DNA from: Fibrobacter sp. UWB10
GTDB lineage: Bacteria > Fibrobacterota > Fibrobacteria > Fibrobacterales > Fibrobacteraceae
Length of the DNA stretch: 64,000 bases
NCBI RefSeq assembly: GCF_900182935.1
Contig: NZ_FXUE01000001.1
Location: forward strand, 744,001 to 808,000
Direction of reading: 5' to 3'
Each line of letters begins with the position of its first letter. Within the stretch, counting starts at the first letter, position 1. The notes beneath the pieces are model-generated. The model did no database searches. It was not told where the DNA came from and saw only the letters and a list, made by a program, of their open reading frames with translations. Position numbers and translations under genes: made by a program. Positions 9,022-17,053 of the stretch are shown here, one piece after another.

Positions 9022-12000
9022 ATGAGAAGGAATAAAAAAATTAGGCCAATTGCAGTTGCCGCGTCTCTTGCATTTTCGGCTACGGCTGCAATGGCCGCAA
9101 CCACCCCTTACGACCTGATTCGCCCGACCTGGCCTTTGAGCTGGGATGCGAAGGTATTCGAAAATTTCGATACGACGATAACAAAAAAGACAGGCATGCT
9201 TCCGAAAGATGCAACTCCTGCAAGTTTCAAGGCGGGCGCCCTGTTGCCCGACACCTTGAACCAGGCCTACTACGACGCTATTAACACAAAGATTTCTCCG
9301 ATCCGCGTAAACCAGGCAGGTTACCTGAAGAGCGATACGGAACGACAGTTCTACTATGTAGGCTCCAAGGCCACCGAATTCGAAGTCGTGGATGTTGACG
9401 GCAAGTCGCTGAGCACCAAGGTAACCGGAACTTTTACCGCAACCGAAACTGAAACCCAAAGCGACTGGGCCATTATTGCCGGCACTGACGCAGCAACTAA
9501 TGATCAAAAGCGTTACAAGGTTGAAATTACCGGACCTTCCGGCAAAATCTTTGTCGGTAAAATTCCGCAAAGCGTACCTACCGACAAACGCCTGCGCATC
9601 AAGGTAGGCGACGAAATTTCCAGCACCTTTATTGTGAGCGACAACGTCTACACCATGGCAAAGGATGCCGCCCTCAAGTTCTTAGGTATCCAGCGTAGCG
9701 GTAATTCCGAGTCGTGGTTCCACGCTGCGAGCCACACCAAAGACGGCGCAGGCAAAGTGGTAAACATCGTTACCAATGCCACCCCGGAACTTACATCGAA
9801 AGAAGGTGCACTGCAAGGTGGCTGGTACGATGCCGGAGACCACCTGAAGGAATCCCAAACACAGGCTTTTGCCTTTATGGCTTTGGCTGTGATGTCTGCC
9901 ACCAACCCCGCTAAGGACGTAGACCACTACGCCTACAATCACGCTGAATTTGTAAAGACCGATGGAATTCCCGACGTATTGCGCGAAGCCGCGCACGGTG
10001 CAGACTTTTTCTTGAAGGCTTACAAACTTGCCAACGGAGTCATTGATGACATGCCGGTTTCCATCGGAAACTTTGGTAGCGATCATAGCTGGTGGGGACG
10101 CCCGGAAGCCCAGGATTACTTGAATGTAGAACATCGCGGAGGCCCTGCTGAACGAGATGTGCGACTCGGCGAACTCGGATCCAACATTTCTGGCGAAATC
10201 GCTGCCGGTCTTGCCATTTTAAGTAAAGAATACGCCAACTACGACAAAGATTTCGCAAAAGCCTGCTTGACGGTCGCCGAAAAGATGTATGACTTTGCTA
10301 AGAATCTCGCCCAAGGCAAAGACAAATATGATGGCGACAAGTCCTTCGTAAACAACAAGACTGCAGCAGGTTGGGCAACCCCTGCTTACGTAGGCAACAA
10401 CGAATTCGAAGACGACTTGGCTCTCGCTTCGGTCGCGCTCCTTTACGCTACCGGCAAAAAAGAATATGCCGACGACATGATCCGCGCAAAGGATCTCTTC
10501 AAAAGCCAAGCTACTGGTACCGGAGCAGGATTCTTTGAAGGCGGCTGGTTCTCTACCACCGAAAAAGGCATGCTAAAAAATGCCAAGAACACTAGCTGGG
10601 CAAATGCACATACCTACGCCCTGTACGCCCTGTATAAGTTGATTCTTGCAGACAAGACCAAGGCTACAACCGATTACGGGCTTTCTGAAGAAGAACGCTT
10701 AGCCGCTATCGAAGACTGCCTTGCCGATATGATTTACAATCTAGGCGATGTAAGCGACGGTACAGCATCGATCGTTCTCCCGACTGGTGACGTTGGCTTC
10801 AAAGGCAATACGATCAAGTATGACCCGACTTGGTACACCATGCAGACAGACCAAGCCTGGATTTTCAACCATTATCAACTCGGAAATATCTTTGACGTAT
10901 TGGCATACGCCGATGTCGCAGCCGATATCGAAAAACAGAAAATCACACTTCCGACCATGGCTAGCACAGGCCTCAAGGCTAGTGAAATGCTCCAGCTCGG
11001 TATCAACCAGCTGAACTACCTATTCGGCGTAAACCCCTGGGATATTTCCTTTGTATACGGCGTAGGCGACAAAAATGACGCTCACCCGCACCACAGGGCA
11101 TCTAATCCCGAAGGCAAATCGACACCCGGTTTTAGTTACAAATATTCCGTTCCTACCGGTGGTCTGATCGGATGGCAATCCCCTGCCAATACTTCAAAAG
11201 ATGATGATAGTAAAATGGATTGGGAAAACTTCTATACTTCTGAAGCCACTCTTAACGCTGCAGCACTTTTGACGTCTGCACTGACGTTTGTAAGCAACGG
11301 CGGCAGCGACTACTATGAAAAGAAGTGTGACAACTGCGATTCCACGGAACGTTCTCCCTTCTCCGGTGAAATTTATGCAACGGCATATCATTACACTTTC
11401 GGCGACATGGATTTCTTCAACATCAACCTCTTTAACGAGACCCTTGAAGACGCCGACAGCCTTGTTGCCTACATCTACTTTGAAGCAACTGAAGAAGAAA
11501 TGAACGCTTGTGGAGTCCTACTTGATTTAGATATCTGCCAAGCTTACGACGTGGCAGGTTTCAACAAGCCCTGCGAAAACGTTGACGAACTCAGAAGCTC
11601 TATGAGAAATCAAAAGGCCATAAAAGTCGAAGACACTTACAATAAAGACAAAAAGACCTATACTTGGGAACAAGCCATCAATCTCGGAACCATCGGCCTT
11701 GGAAGAAGGATGAGACTCGACATTGGCGTATCCTCCGGAATGAGCTCGGGCGGACAATGCGACATTCTCATGCAGCACTCCAAGGTTAACGTGGGTGACG
11801 GATGGAGCTTTACCACCCACACCGCCACCAAGGACGCCCCCGCTTACGCAGGCGCCCCCGATTGGGAAAAGGACCGAGGCGATCTCCAGCAAGCTCCGCA
11901 GGATCCTTACATTGTTCTCCGCAGCAAGGGCAAGCTCTTGTGGGGCTACGGTCCGGGCAACACCACCAGCGACCGCGTCGGTTTCATGAAGTCCATCGCA

Positions 12001-12234
12001 ATTGCGAAGGCTCGCATGCAGGTTGCCAAGAACAAGCTCTATGTGCTAGCAAGCGCACAGGGCACCAAGACCGTGAAGATCTTTGATATGCTCGGCAACC
12101 AGCTGATGGCCAAGGACTTCTACGGAACCCGCGCCGAAGTGAACCTCGCGAAACTTCCGCACCGCGGCGCCCTGATTGCAAGAGTCGTTCAAAACGACAA
12201 GGTTCTTGCCACCCAGAGCATTATGGTGAAGTAG
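9022..12234 (+). CDS. Secreted glycoside hydrolase family 9 cellulase with sorting domain
   Basis: A 1070-residue endoglucanase-type enzyme. The ATG at 9022 follows GGAGG; the frame is also open from a TTG at 9010. A signal peptide ends at AMA (residue 25). An Ig-like N-terminal domain (IRVNQAGYL, from about residue 91) precedes the GH9 (alpha/alpha)6 domain. Catalytic base motif GGWYDAGDH has D270 and D273, the substrate His motif DAHPHHR covers residues 686-692, and the probable catalytic acid is E741 in TSEATLN. Residues about 775-985 form a beta-rich module ending in LLWGYGPG, resembling cellulose-binding modules. The last 75 residues (VKIFDMLGNQL to QSIMVK) match a type-A C-terminal sorting domain used by type IX secretion. 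It should cleave beta-1,4-glucan outside the cell. A strong promoter and terminator bracket the gene. Confidence 0.92.
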   Translation: MRRNKKIRPIAVAASLAFSATAAMAATTPYDLIRPTWPLSWDAKVFENFDTTITKKTGMLPKDATPASFKAGALLPDTLNQAYYDAINTKISPIRVNQAGYLKSDTERQFYYVGSKATEFEVVDVDGKSLSTKVTGTFTATETETQSDWAIIAGTDAATNDQKRYKVEITGPSGKIFVGKIPQSVPTDKRLRIKVGDEISSTFIVSDNVYTMAKDAALKFLGIQRSGNSESWFHAASHTKDGAGKVVNIVTNATPELTSKEGALQGGWYDAGDHLKESQTQAFAFMALAVMSATNPAKDVDHYAYNHAEFVKTDGIPDVLREAAHGADFFLKAYKLANGVIDDMPVSIGNFGSDHSWWGRPEAQDYLNVEHRGGPAERDVRLGELGSNISGEIAAGLAILSKEYANYDKDFAKACLTVAEKMYDFAKNLAQGKDKYDGDKSFVNNKTAAGWATPAYVGNNEFEDDLALASVALLYATGKKEYADDMIRAKDLFKSQATGTGAGFFEGGWFSTTEKGMLKNAKNTSWANAHTYALYALYKLILADKTKATTDYGLSEEERLAAIEDCLADMIYNLGDVSDGTASIVLPTGDVGFKGNTIKYDPTWYTMQTDQAWIFNHYQLGNIFDVLAYADVAADIEKQKITLPTMASTGLKASEMLQLGINQLNYLFGVNPWDISFVYGVGDKNDAHPHHRASNPEGKSTPGFSYKYSVPTGGLIGWQSPANTSKDDDSKMDWENFYTSEATLNAAALLTSALTFVSNGGSDYYEKKCDNCDSTERSPFSGEIYATAYHYTFGDMDFFNINLFNETLEDADSLVAYIYFEATEEEMNACGVLLDLDICQAYDVAGFNKPCENVDELRSSMRNQKAIKVEDTYNKDKKTYTWEQAINLGTIGLGRRMRLDIGVSSGMSSGGQCDILMQHSKVNVGDGWSFTTHTATKDAPAYAGAPDWEKDRGDLQQAPQDPYIVLRSKGKLLWGYGPGNTTSDRVGFMKSIAIAKARMQVAKNKLYVLASAQGTKTVKIFDMLGNQLMAKDFYGTRAEVNLAKLPHRGALIARVVQNDKVLATQSIMVK

Positions 12235-12260
12235 TTCTCAATACTGCAGAATTTAAAATA

Positions 12261-12285
12261 GCGCCCGAAAGGGCGCTTTTCTTTT
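12261..12285 (+). terminator. Rho-independent terminator after the GH9 gene
   Basis: GCGCCC-GAAA-GGGCGC forms a perfect six-pair stem with a GNRA-type loop followed by TTTTCTTTT, 26 bases after the GH9 stop codon. Confidence 0.9.
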
Positions 12286-12373
12286 ACAATTTTTGTTACG
12301 ATTAAAAATGAAGAATGAAAAAATGGGAAAAAATATTGTTCATTTTTAATTTTTAATTATTAATTTTAAGGGC

Positions 12374-13003
12374 ATGAATCTGCTTGAATTTTTACAACCG
12401 ATGCCGGTCGTGGGCATTCTCCGCGACATTCCCCAAGGCGCCGAAGAAGCATGCGTCAAGACCGCTGTTGAATGCGGCCTCAAGGCGATCGAAGTCACCA
12501 TGAACACCGCAAATGCCGAATCGATTATTGCAACCCTCAAGGCTGCCGCCAAGCCTCACGGCATTACCGTGGGCGCAGGCACAGTCCGCCACGGGAGCGA
12601 CTTGGACAAGGCTATTGCCGCAGGCGCTGAATTTATCGTGACGCCCAATACACGCAACGAAATCATCCGCCTTTCGGCCACGGCTCGCATCCCGATTATT
12701 CCGGGCGCACTCACCCCGACCGAAGTGCAAAAGGCATTCGACTTAGGCGCTACTGCCGTCAAGATTTTCCCGGTGAACTGCGTAGGCGGCCCCGAATACA
12801 TTAAGGCTCTGCGCGGGCCGTTCCGCGACATTCCCTTGATGGCATGCGGTGGCGTGAACCCAGAGAACGCAGCAAGCTACTTGAAGGCCGGCGCAAACCT
12901 GCTTTCGTTTGGCGCAAGCATTTACGACCCGAAGCTGATGGCCGCAGGCGACTGGGCAACCATTGCCGAGCGCCTGAAGAAACTTCTGAAGTCCATTCAA
13001 TAG
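12374..13003 (+). CDS. eda: 2-dehydro-3-deoxy-phosphogluconate (KDPG/KHG) aldolase
   Basis: A 209-residue class I aldolase of the KDPG/KHG family, the normal length. It shows AIEVTMNT with the catalytic Glu40, the GAGTVRHGSDLDKAIAAGAEFIVTPN strand region, and the Schiff-base lysine K130 in AVKIFPVN, followed by the phosphate-binding ACGGVN and LLSFGASIYD. It splits KDPG to pyruvate and glyceraldehyde-3-phosphate, or KHG to pyruvate and glyoxylate, in the cytoplasm. No kinase or dehydratase of the Entner-Doudoroff or uronate pathway is adjacent, so its role here (uronic acid breakdown or other) is inferred only. It is flanked by terminators and appears monocistronic. An AT-rich leader of about 85 bases precedes it. 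Confidence 0.88.
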   Translation: MNLLEFLQPMPVVGILRDIPQGAEEACVKTAVECGLKAIEVTMNTANAESIIATLKAAAKPHGITVGAGTVRHGSDLDKAIAAGAEFIVTPNTRNEIIRLSATARIPIIPGALTPTEVQKAFDLGATAVKIFPVNCVGGPEYIKALRGPFRDIPLMACGGVNPENAASYLKAGANLLSFGASIYDPKLMAAGDWATIAERLKKLLKSIQ

Positions 13004-13005
13004 CT

Positions 13006-13027
13006 GATGCTGAACCAAGTTCAGCAT
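13006..13027. repeat. Intergenic palindrome ATGCTGAAC-..-GTTCAGCAT
   Basis: Just after the aldolase stop codon, ATGCTGAAC-CAA-GTTCAGCAT followed by GAC forms a nine-pair stem. On the minus strand it begins GTCATGCTGAAC, similar to short palindromes scattered between genes in many bacterial genomes. Only one copy is seen in the window. Confidence 0.55.
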
Positions 13028-13054
13028 GACTCAGGCACGAAAATCAAACAACAA

Positions 13055-13085
13055 AAAAATCCTGCTTTTAAGCAGGATTTTTTGT
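13055..13085. terminator. Rho-independent terminator after the aldolase gene
   Basis: AAAAATCCTGCTT and AAGCAGGATTTTT pair around a short loop, with A and T runs on both sides. It can serve the aldolase gene (plus) and the diguanylate cyclase gene (minus). Confidence 0.85.
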
Positions 13086-13159
13086 TTAACTCAAAAACGC
13101 AATGTGGAAAGACAAATGTGAAATGAATCATCACACATTTGTACATCACTCATCGCTCA

Positions 13160-14020
13160 TTATTTCCTCATTTCCTCTTTCATCTTGTACATGGAAACGT
13201 CGGCACTGTGCAGCATGTCGTCAACTTCCTTGTAGTCTTCGCTGGAATGCGCAATACCGTAGGCAAACGAAGCCTGGTTTTCGACAATCTTAATGCCAGA
13301 CACAATCTTTTCCATACGTTCCGCGCAAACAAACGCACCCTTCACATCGGTTTCGGGGCAAATGACCATGAACTCGTCGCCGCCCATTCTAAAGAGTTGG
13401 TCGGTTTCACGCAGAATTTCTTTAATCGAAGTCGAAACCGAGCGCAACAGCAAATCGCCAGCCTGATGACCATACCTATCGTTCGTTTCCTTCAGGCCAT
13501 TCAAATCAAAATAAATGATGGCAAACTGCGTACCGTAACGCTTGGAACGCGAGAACCATTCACGCAGCGAAAACATGCCATGACGGCGGTTAAAACAACC
13601 CGTCATGTCATCGGTCAAAGAAATTTCTCTAAGGTTATGCAACGAGCGGCACAAGCGAATATGCACATTCACGCGCGCAAGCAAAATTTCGGCAATGGCA
13701 CTCTTGCTCACAAAGTCCGAAGCCCCGGCCTGGAATCCTTTAGTCACACTATCGGAATCTTCGCGGTTCGTGAGGAATATGACAGGGAGGTCGTCCAAAG
13801 CATGGCGCTGTCTGATTCTGAGGCAGACATCAAAACCGTTCATCTTCGGCATGTTGATGTCGAGCAAAACCAAATCCACTTTATTGTCGCTCAAATAAGC
13901 CAGCGCGTCTTTTCCAGAATTGCAGCATTCAACGCTATAACCGACGCGTTCCAAAAGATCCTTGGTCTTTTCCAAGATTTCTTCATTATCATCAACAACA
14001 AGAATTTTTTCTTCTACCAT
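13160..14020 (-). CDS. Response regulator with GGDEF diguanylate cyclase domain
   Basis: A 286-residue two-domain protein. The N-terminal receiver has the acidic pair VVDDNEE, the phospho-acceptor Asp in LVLLDINMP and the conserved Lys in SKSA. The C-terminal GGDEF domain has an intact RMGGDEFM active site and, five residues upstream, RETD, a canonical inhibitory I-site (RxxD). This is the PleD/WspR-like layout: phosphorylation should activate synthesis of cyclic di-GMP, with product feedback inhibition. The start at 14020 is supported by GAGGAGG; the frame is open 18 bases further upstream. No histidine kinase is adjacent, so the signal is unknown. Confidence 0.9.
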   Translation of the reverse strand: MVEEKILVVDDNEEILEKTKDLLERVGYSVECCNSGKDALAYLSDNKVDLVLLDINMPKMNGFDVCLRIRQRHALDDLPVIFLTNREDSDSVTKGFQAGASDFVSKSAIAEILLARVNVHIRLCRSLHNLREISLTDDMTGCFNRRHGMFSLREWFSRSKRYGTQFAIIYFDLNGLKETNDRYGHQAGDLLLRSVSTSIKEILRETDQLFRMGGDEFMVICPETDVKGAFVCAERMEKIVSGIKIVENQASFAYGIAHSSEDYKEVDDMLHSADVSMYKMKEEMRK

Positions 14021-14080
14021 CACATCCTCCTCGATCAACCAAGGACTGTTAACTTAAAATAACATTGTTTAGGGGGAATG

Positions 14081-14899
14081 TCAATATAAAAATTCAAGCG
14101 TTGGAGCCTTTTCGATCAGTCCAAGAGCCGCGGCATGCTCAAAAAATAGCGAAAGCGAACTTTTACGCTCATCGGTAAAGCGATAATCAATAGCCGAGTA
14201 ATAGTTTTCGACTATGGAACGAGGCAAGTCCACCGGGTAGCAGGCCAACCAACGGTCAAGCGCCTGAATGGGATTTTCACGGAACTTTTCAACGCTATCG
14301 CGAGTCGCCTGCAAATACCGGAACAAAGTTTGTTCTAAATCGGGTTTGAGAGCGCTCTTTGCAATAATCCAGGCACCAAAAACAAAAGGCACATGCTGCC
14401 AGTCTTGCCAAAGCGCACCCAAGTCATAATCGTAAGCAAAACGGTGGCGTTCGTTTTCTTCGAGAGCCTGGTCGCCGATCAAAAGGCAAGCGTCATCAGT
14501 CGACTCGTAGGTTCCAGATTTATACACCGGTTCAAGCCCAAACCGTTCCTGCAGCAAAATCTTGAGCAGATTGATAGAGGTCATGCTCTGTGCCGTAAGG
14601 CACACCATCTTGTGTGACAGTTCTTCGATAGGCATCTTCGAAAACAGCTTCACGGAGCGCACTTCAAAAGAACACGAAGTACAAATGTCAGGAGCAAGTA
14701 CAAAGGCATCCGGCTTTTGCGCAAACGTAATAGACGACGCCGGCGACAAATGGATAGACCCATTCTTAAGCCCAGCACAATGCGCACTCGGCGCCCCATC
14801 CACAAATTCCACGTCGCTAAATTCGGACTCTCGTCCAAGGAAGTCATGAAAAAACGGCGCACAGACCAAAAAAGGGATTCGTCCAACTCGTAAAGCCAT
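14081..14899 (-). CDS. mqnA: Chorismate dehydratase, futalosine menaquinone pathway
   Basis: A 272-residue protein of the MqnA/MqnD periplasmic-binding-protein fold, cytoplasmic here with no signal peptide. Recognisable family blocks are the N-terminal RVGRIPFLVCAPFFH strand, LKNGSIHLSPASSITFA, the LAPDICTSCSFEVRSVKLFSK block, LTAQSMTSINLLKILL and LIGDQALEEN, followed by DLGALWQDWQHVPFVFGAWI. MqnA dehydrates chorismate to 3-enolpyruvyl-benzoate, the first step of the futalosine route to menaquinone, used for fumarate reduction in succinate producers. Other mqn genes are not in the window. The divergent neighbour is the small EF-Tu-domain-2-like gene. MqnD is the nearest alternative, less likely because of the block order. 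Confidence 0.8.
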   Translation of the reverse strand: MALRVGRIPFLVCAPFFHDFLGRESEFSDVEFVDGAPSAHCAGLKNGSIHLSPASSITFAQKPDAFVLAPDICTSCSFEVRSVKLFSKMPIEELSHKMVCLTAQSMTSINLLKILLQERFGLEPVYKSGTYESTDDACLLIGDQALEENERHRFAYDYDLGALWQDWQHVPFVFGAWIIAKSALKPDLEQTLFRYLQATRDSVEKFRENPIQALDRWLACYPVDLPRSIVENYYSAIDYRFTDERKSSLSLFFEHAAALGLIEKAPTLEFLY

Positions 14900-14984
14900 G
14901 TAAAAAAGTTAATTTTTCGCCACGACCTACAACAGGGTCAAAAAATAAAATAACCAAAGAATAACCGAAAATGGCTAAGGTATA

Positions 14985-15275
14985 ATGGCTGTATTTCATG
15001 TAAAGAAGACATCGCTCGGCGACGACCAGACGTCTCTGGTGTTCAAGGGCAAGATTGTTGAAGGTCCCATTAGCAAGGGCATGACAGTAGAAATCCCCGT
15101 CACACAAGAGGCGGTGGTAAGAATGAAGATTTTTGATGTCGTCCTGTTCGAAAAGCAGAAGGACGAATCCAAGAAGGTTGGACTGGTAGTCGATTTCAAG
15201 GATCTTCCCGATGACATGGAAGTCATCATGAGCCTGAACATTGCCGAAGAAGACCTCACGATTGTAAACGAGTAA
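14985..15275 (+). CDS. Small EF-Tu domain 2-like beta-barrel protein, function unknown
   Basis: A 96-residue acidic protein with no signal or membrane segment. The pattern FKGKIVEGPISKGMTVEIP, then VVRMKIFDVVLFE, then VGLVVDFKDLP resembles domain 2 of translation GTPases, where a V-x-G-x-V-x-x-G-x-I-x-x-G block is followed by a K-x-V-G-L strand, but no GTPase domain is attached. The ATG at 14985 is preceded by CTAAGG. It lies 37 bases upstream of the GH5 gene and in the same direction, so co-transcription is likely. I do not recognise a named family; the structural resemblance is an inference from pattern. Confidence 0.65.
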   Translation: MAVFHVKKTSLGDDQTSLVFKGKIVEGPISKGMTVEIPVTQEAVVRMKIFDVVLFEKQKDESKKVGLVVDFKDLPDDMEVIMSLNIAEEDLTIVNE

Positions 15276-15312
15276 GGCAATTCAGCCTTTTCGCACACAC
15301 ATAGGTGATACA

Positions 15313-16386
15313 ATGATTAAAGAGAGACTGCGGGGGGTGAATTTGGGTGGATGGTTCAGTCAGGTAGACTGCATCCAGGAAAAAGATCCCGTAGGGTTTC
15401 CCGGGATCATTGAACACATCAAGACATTCCTCGGCGACGCGGATTTCAAGCGCATCCGCGGTGCGGGGTTCAACCACGTGCGCCTGCCGGTGGACTACTT
15501 CAACTTGTTCGACGAAGGAACGATCAAGCCTAAAGAAGAAGTTTTCGCTCTGCTGGACAAGGCCATCAAGGACATTCTGGCAAATGACCTATACGTGATT
15601 CTTGACCTGCACAAGTGCCCGGGCCACGACTTTCATCTCGGCTCTTACCAGGAGCAGCCCTTCTTTGTAAGTGCCGATGCCCGCAAGGATACCGCCAAGG
15701 TCTGGTCGTTTATGGCCGAACGTTACAGCGGCGAGTCCCGCGTGATGATGGAACTCCTGAACGAGCCCGCCGCCGCCGACTCCCTGGTTTGGGACAAAGT
15801 AAAAGACGAAATTTTCTGGGCCATTCGTAAGCACGCTCCGAAGAACACGATTGTGGTCGGCAGTAACAAGTGGAACAGCGCCCACGAATTCAAGTACCTG
15901 ACCCCGATGGACGACGACAACGCCATCTACAGTTTTCATACCTACACTCCGGTGACCTTTACGCACCAGGGAGCCGCCTGGATTAACGATCCGTTCTTCA
16001 AAATTGAACGCCCGTGGCCAGGCGACTACGCCGCTCCCGAGGCCGGCGCCACCACCCGCCTCAACGTGGAATTCGGCAAGTGGGACAAGGCTCGCCTGCA
16101 AGAAAGCATCCAGAACGCACTCGACTTCCGCGCAAAGTACGACCTGCCGGTCGCCTGCAACGAATTCGGCGTCTACGTGCAAGTCGCCCGCAAATACCAG
16201 CTCGCCTGGATGCACGACTTCATGGAAATTCTGCGCGATGCCGACGTGGGCTACAGCTACTGGAACTACAAGAACCTGGACTTCGGTCTGGTTTCCAAGG
16301 GCGAATCCCTGCACCAGAACCTGAAGCAGTACGACAATCCGGACCGCCTCGACAACGAGCTCATGGAACTGCTCGCTAAAGGTTAA
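15313..16386 (+). CDS. Cytoplasmic glycoside hydrolase family 5 enzyme
   Basis: A 357-residue single-domain GH5 (beta/alpha)8 hydrolase. The start RGVNLGGWF, RLPVDYFN, DLHKCPGHDF and the acid/base Glu151 in MELLNEPA, then the nucleophile Glu284 in VACNEFGVY and YSYWNYKNLDFG, give the complete active site. There is no signal peptide and no binding module, so it should act in the cytoplasm on imported oligosaccharides (cellodextrins or other beta-glucans) rather than on polymeric cellulose. The ribosome site is AGGTGA. The preceding small gene is probably in the same operon, and a strong terminator follows. The GH5 subfamily cannot be fixed by eye; the RGVNLGGW start resembles exo-beta-glucanase-like subfamilies. 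Confidence 0.88.
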   Translation: MIKERLRGVNLGGWFSQVDCIQEKDPVGFPGIIEHIKTFLGDADFKRIRGAGFNHVRLPVDYFNLFDEGTIKPKEEVFALLDKAIKDILANDLYVILDLHKCPGHDFHLGSYQEQPFFVSADARKDTAKVWSFMAERYSGESRVMMELLNEPAAADSLVWDKVKDEIFWAIRKHAPKNTIVVGSNKWNSAHEFKYLTPMDDDNAIYSFHTYTPVTFTHQGAAWINDPFFKIERPWPGDYAAPEAGATTRLNVEFGKWDKARLQESIQNALDFRAKYDLPVACNEFGVYVQVARKYQLAWMHDFMEILRDADVGYSYWNYKNLDFGLVSKGESLHQNLKQYDNPDRLDNELMELLAKG

Positions 16387-16500
16387 AGTTGGTAGAACTT
16401 AGATCGCTACGCTGTAGAACTTAGAAAAAGCGCCCCCGAAAGGGCGCTTTTTAAACATCCACTTAATAGACTAAGCTCTAAGTTCTGCCAACTAAGTTCT
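16386..16500. repeat. Inverted AGAACTTAG repeats around a terminator
   Basis: Two direct copies of TAGAACTTAGA (near 16393 and 16415) and two inverted copies (TCTAAGTTCT near 16470, CTAAGTTCTA near 16491) flank the terminator. AGTTGGTAGAACTTAGA at 16386-16402 is the inverse of 16470-16486 with one mismatch, so the whole interval can form one extended stem with the terminator at its tip. Confidence 0.6.
16425..16453. terminator. Bidirectional rho-independent terminator
   Basis: AAAAAGCGCCC and GGGCGCTTTTT pair around a short loop between the convergent GH5 and DksA-like genes, with A and T runs suitable for both directions. Confidence 0.9.
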
Positions 16501-16969
16501 ATTTACCGGCAGCGCGTTTCTGCATTTCACGGCGCTGGGCTTCGGCAAGCATACGAGCCATTTCAAGGCGGCTATCTTCCTTTTCCTTGCGCTTGGTTTC
16601 TTCCTTACAGTTCACGCACTTGGTGGCCGTAGGAACAGCAATCAAGCGAGCCTTAGGAATGAGTTCACCGCAAACCTTGCAAATGCCAAAGGTCCCCTTC
16701 TTGATGCGCTTGAGCGCTTCTTCAAGGTAAACCAGATACTTGCCTTCGCGGGCGGCCAAGGAGAAGTTCGTTTCAAGAGCGTTATAGTCGGTTGCAAGGT
16801 CGGCACTGTTAGATTCGCCACCTTCACCCGCCTGCGCCTGATTCTTGAACGTTTCGGTCTTGTCAAAGTCGGTCTGTGCCGTAACAATCTGCCTACGTTT
16901 TTCAATCAACATATCCTCAAAAAACTTGAGGTCAGCATCGCTCATTTTTACAGGTTTCTTTTCAGCCAT
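16499..16969 (-). CDS. DksA/TraR-type C4 zinc finger protein
   Basis: A 156-residue protein with an N-terminal helical coiled-coil part and a four-cysteine zinc finger (Cys97, Cys100, Cys118, Cys121) in CKVCGELIPKARLIAVPTATKCVNC, the TraR/DksA signature. DksA-type proteins insert their coiled-coil tip into the RNA polymerase secondary channel and tune transcription with ppGpp. The exact DxxDxA tip motif of DksA is not obvious, so it may be a DksA paralogue of another specificity. A highly charged C-terminal tail (EEAKRKEKE-like, then AQRREMQKR) follows the finger. Ribosome site AAGGAGA. Gene stands alone between the MCE gene and the GH5 terminator. Confidence 0.85.
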   Translation of the reverse strand: MAEKKPVKMSDADLKFFEDMLIEKRRQIVTAQTDFDKTETFKNQAQAGEGGESNSADLATDYNALETNFSLAAREGKYLVYLEEALKRIKKGTFGICKVCGELIPKARLIAVPTATKCVNCKEETKRKEKEDSRLEMARMLAEAQRREMQKRAAGK

Positions 16970-17053
16970 GGTTTTCTCCTTGGTTGCGATTATACTCGTT
17001 TGTACCGATAAAGTGATAAATAACTTTTTTTTCGGGAAAGGGGTAAACTTTTT

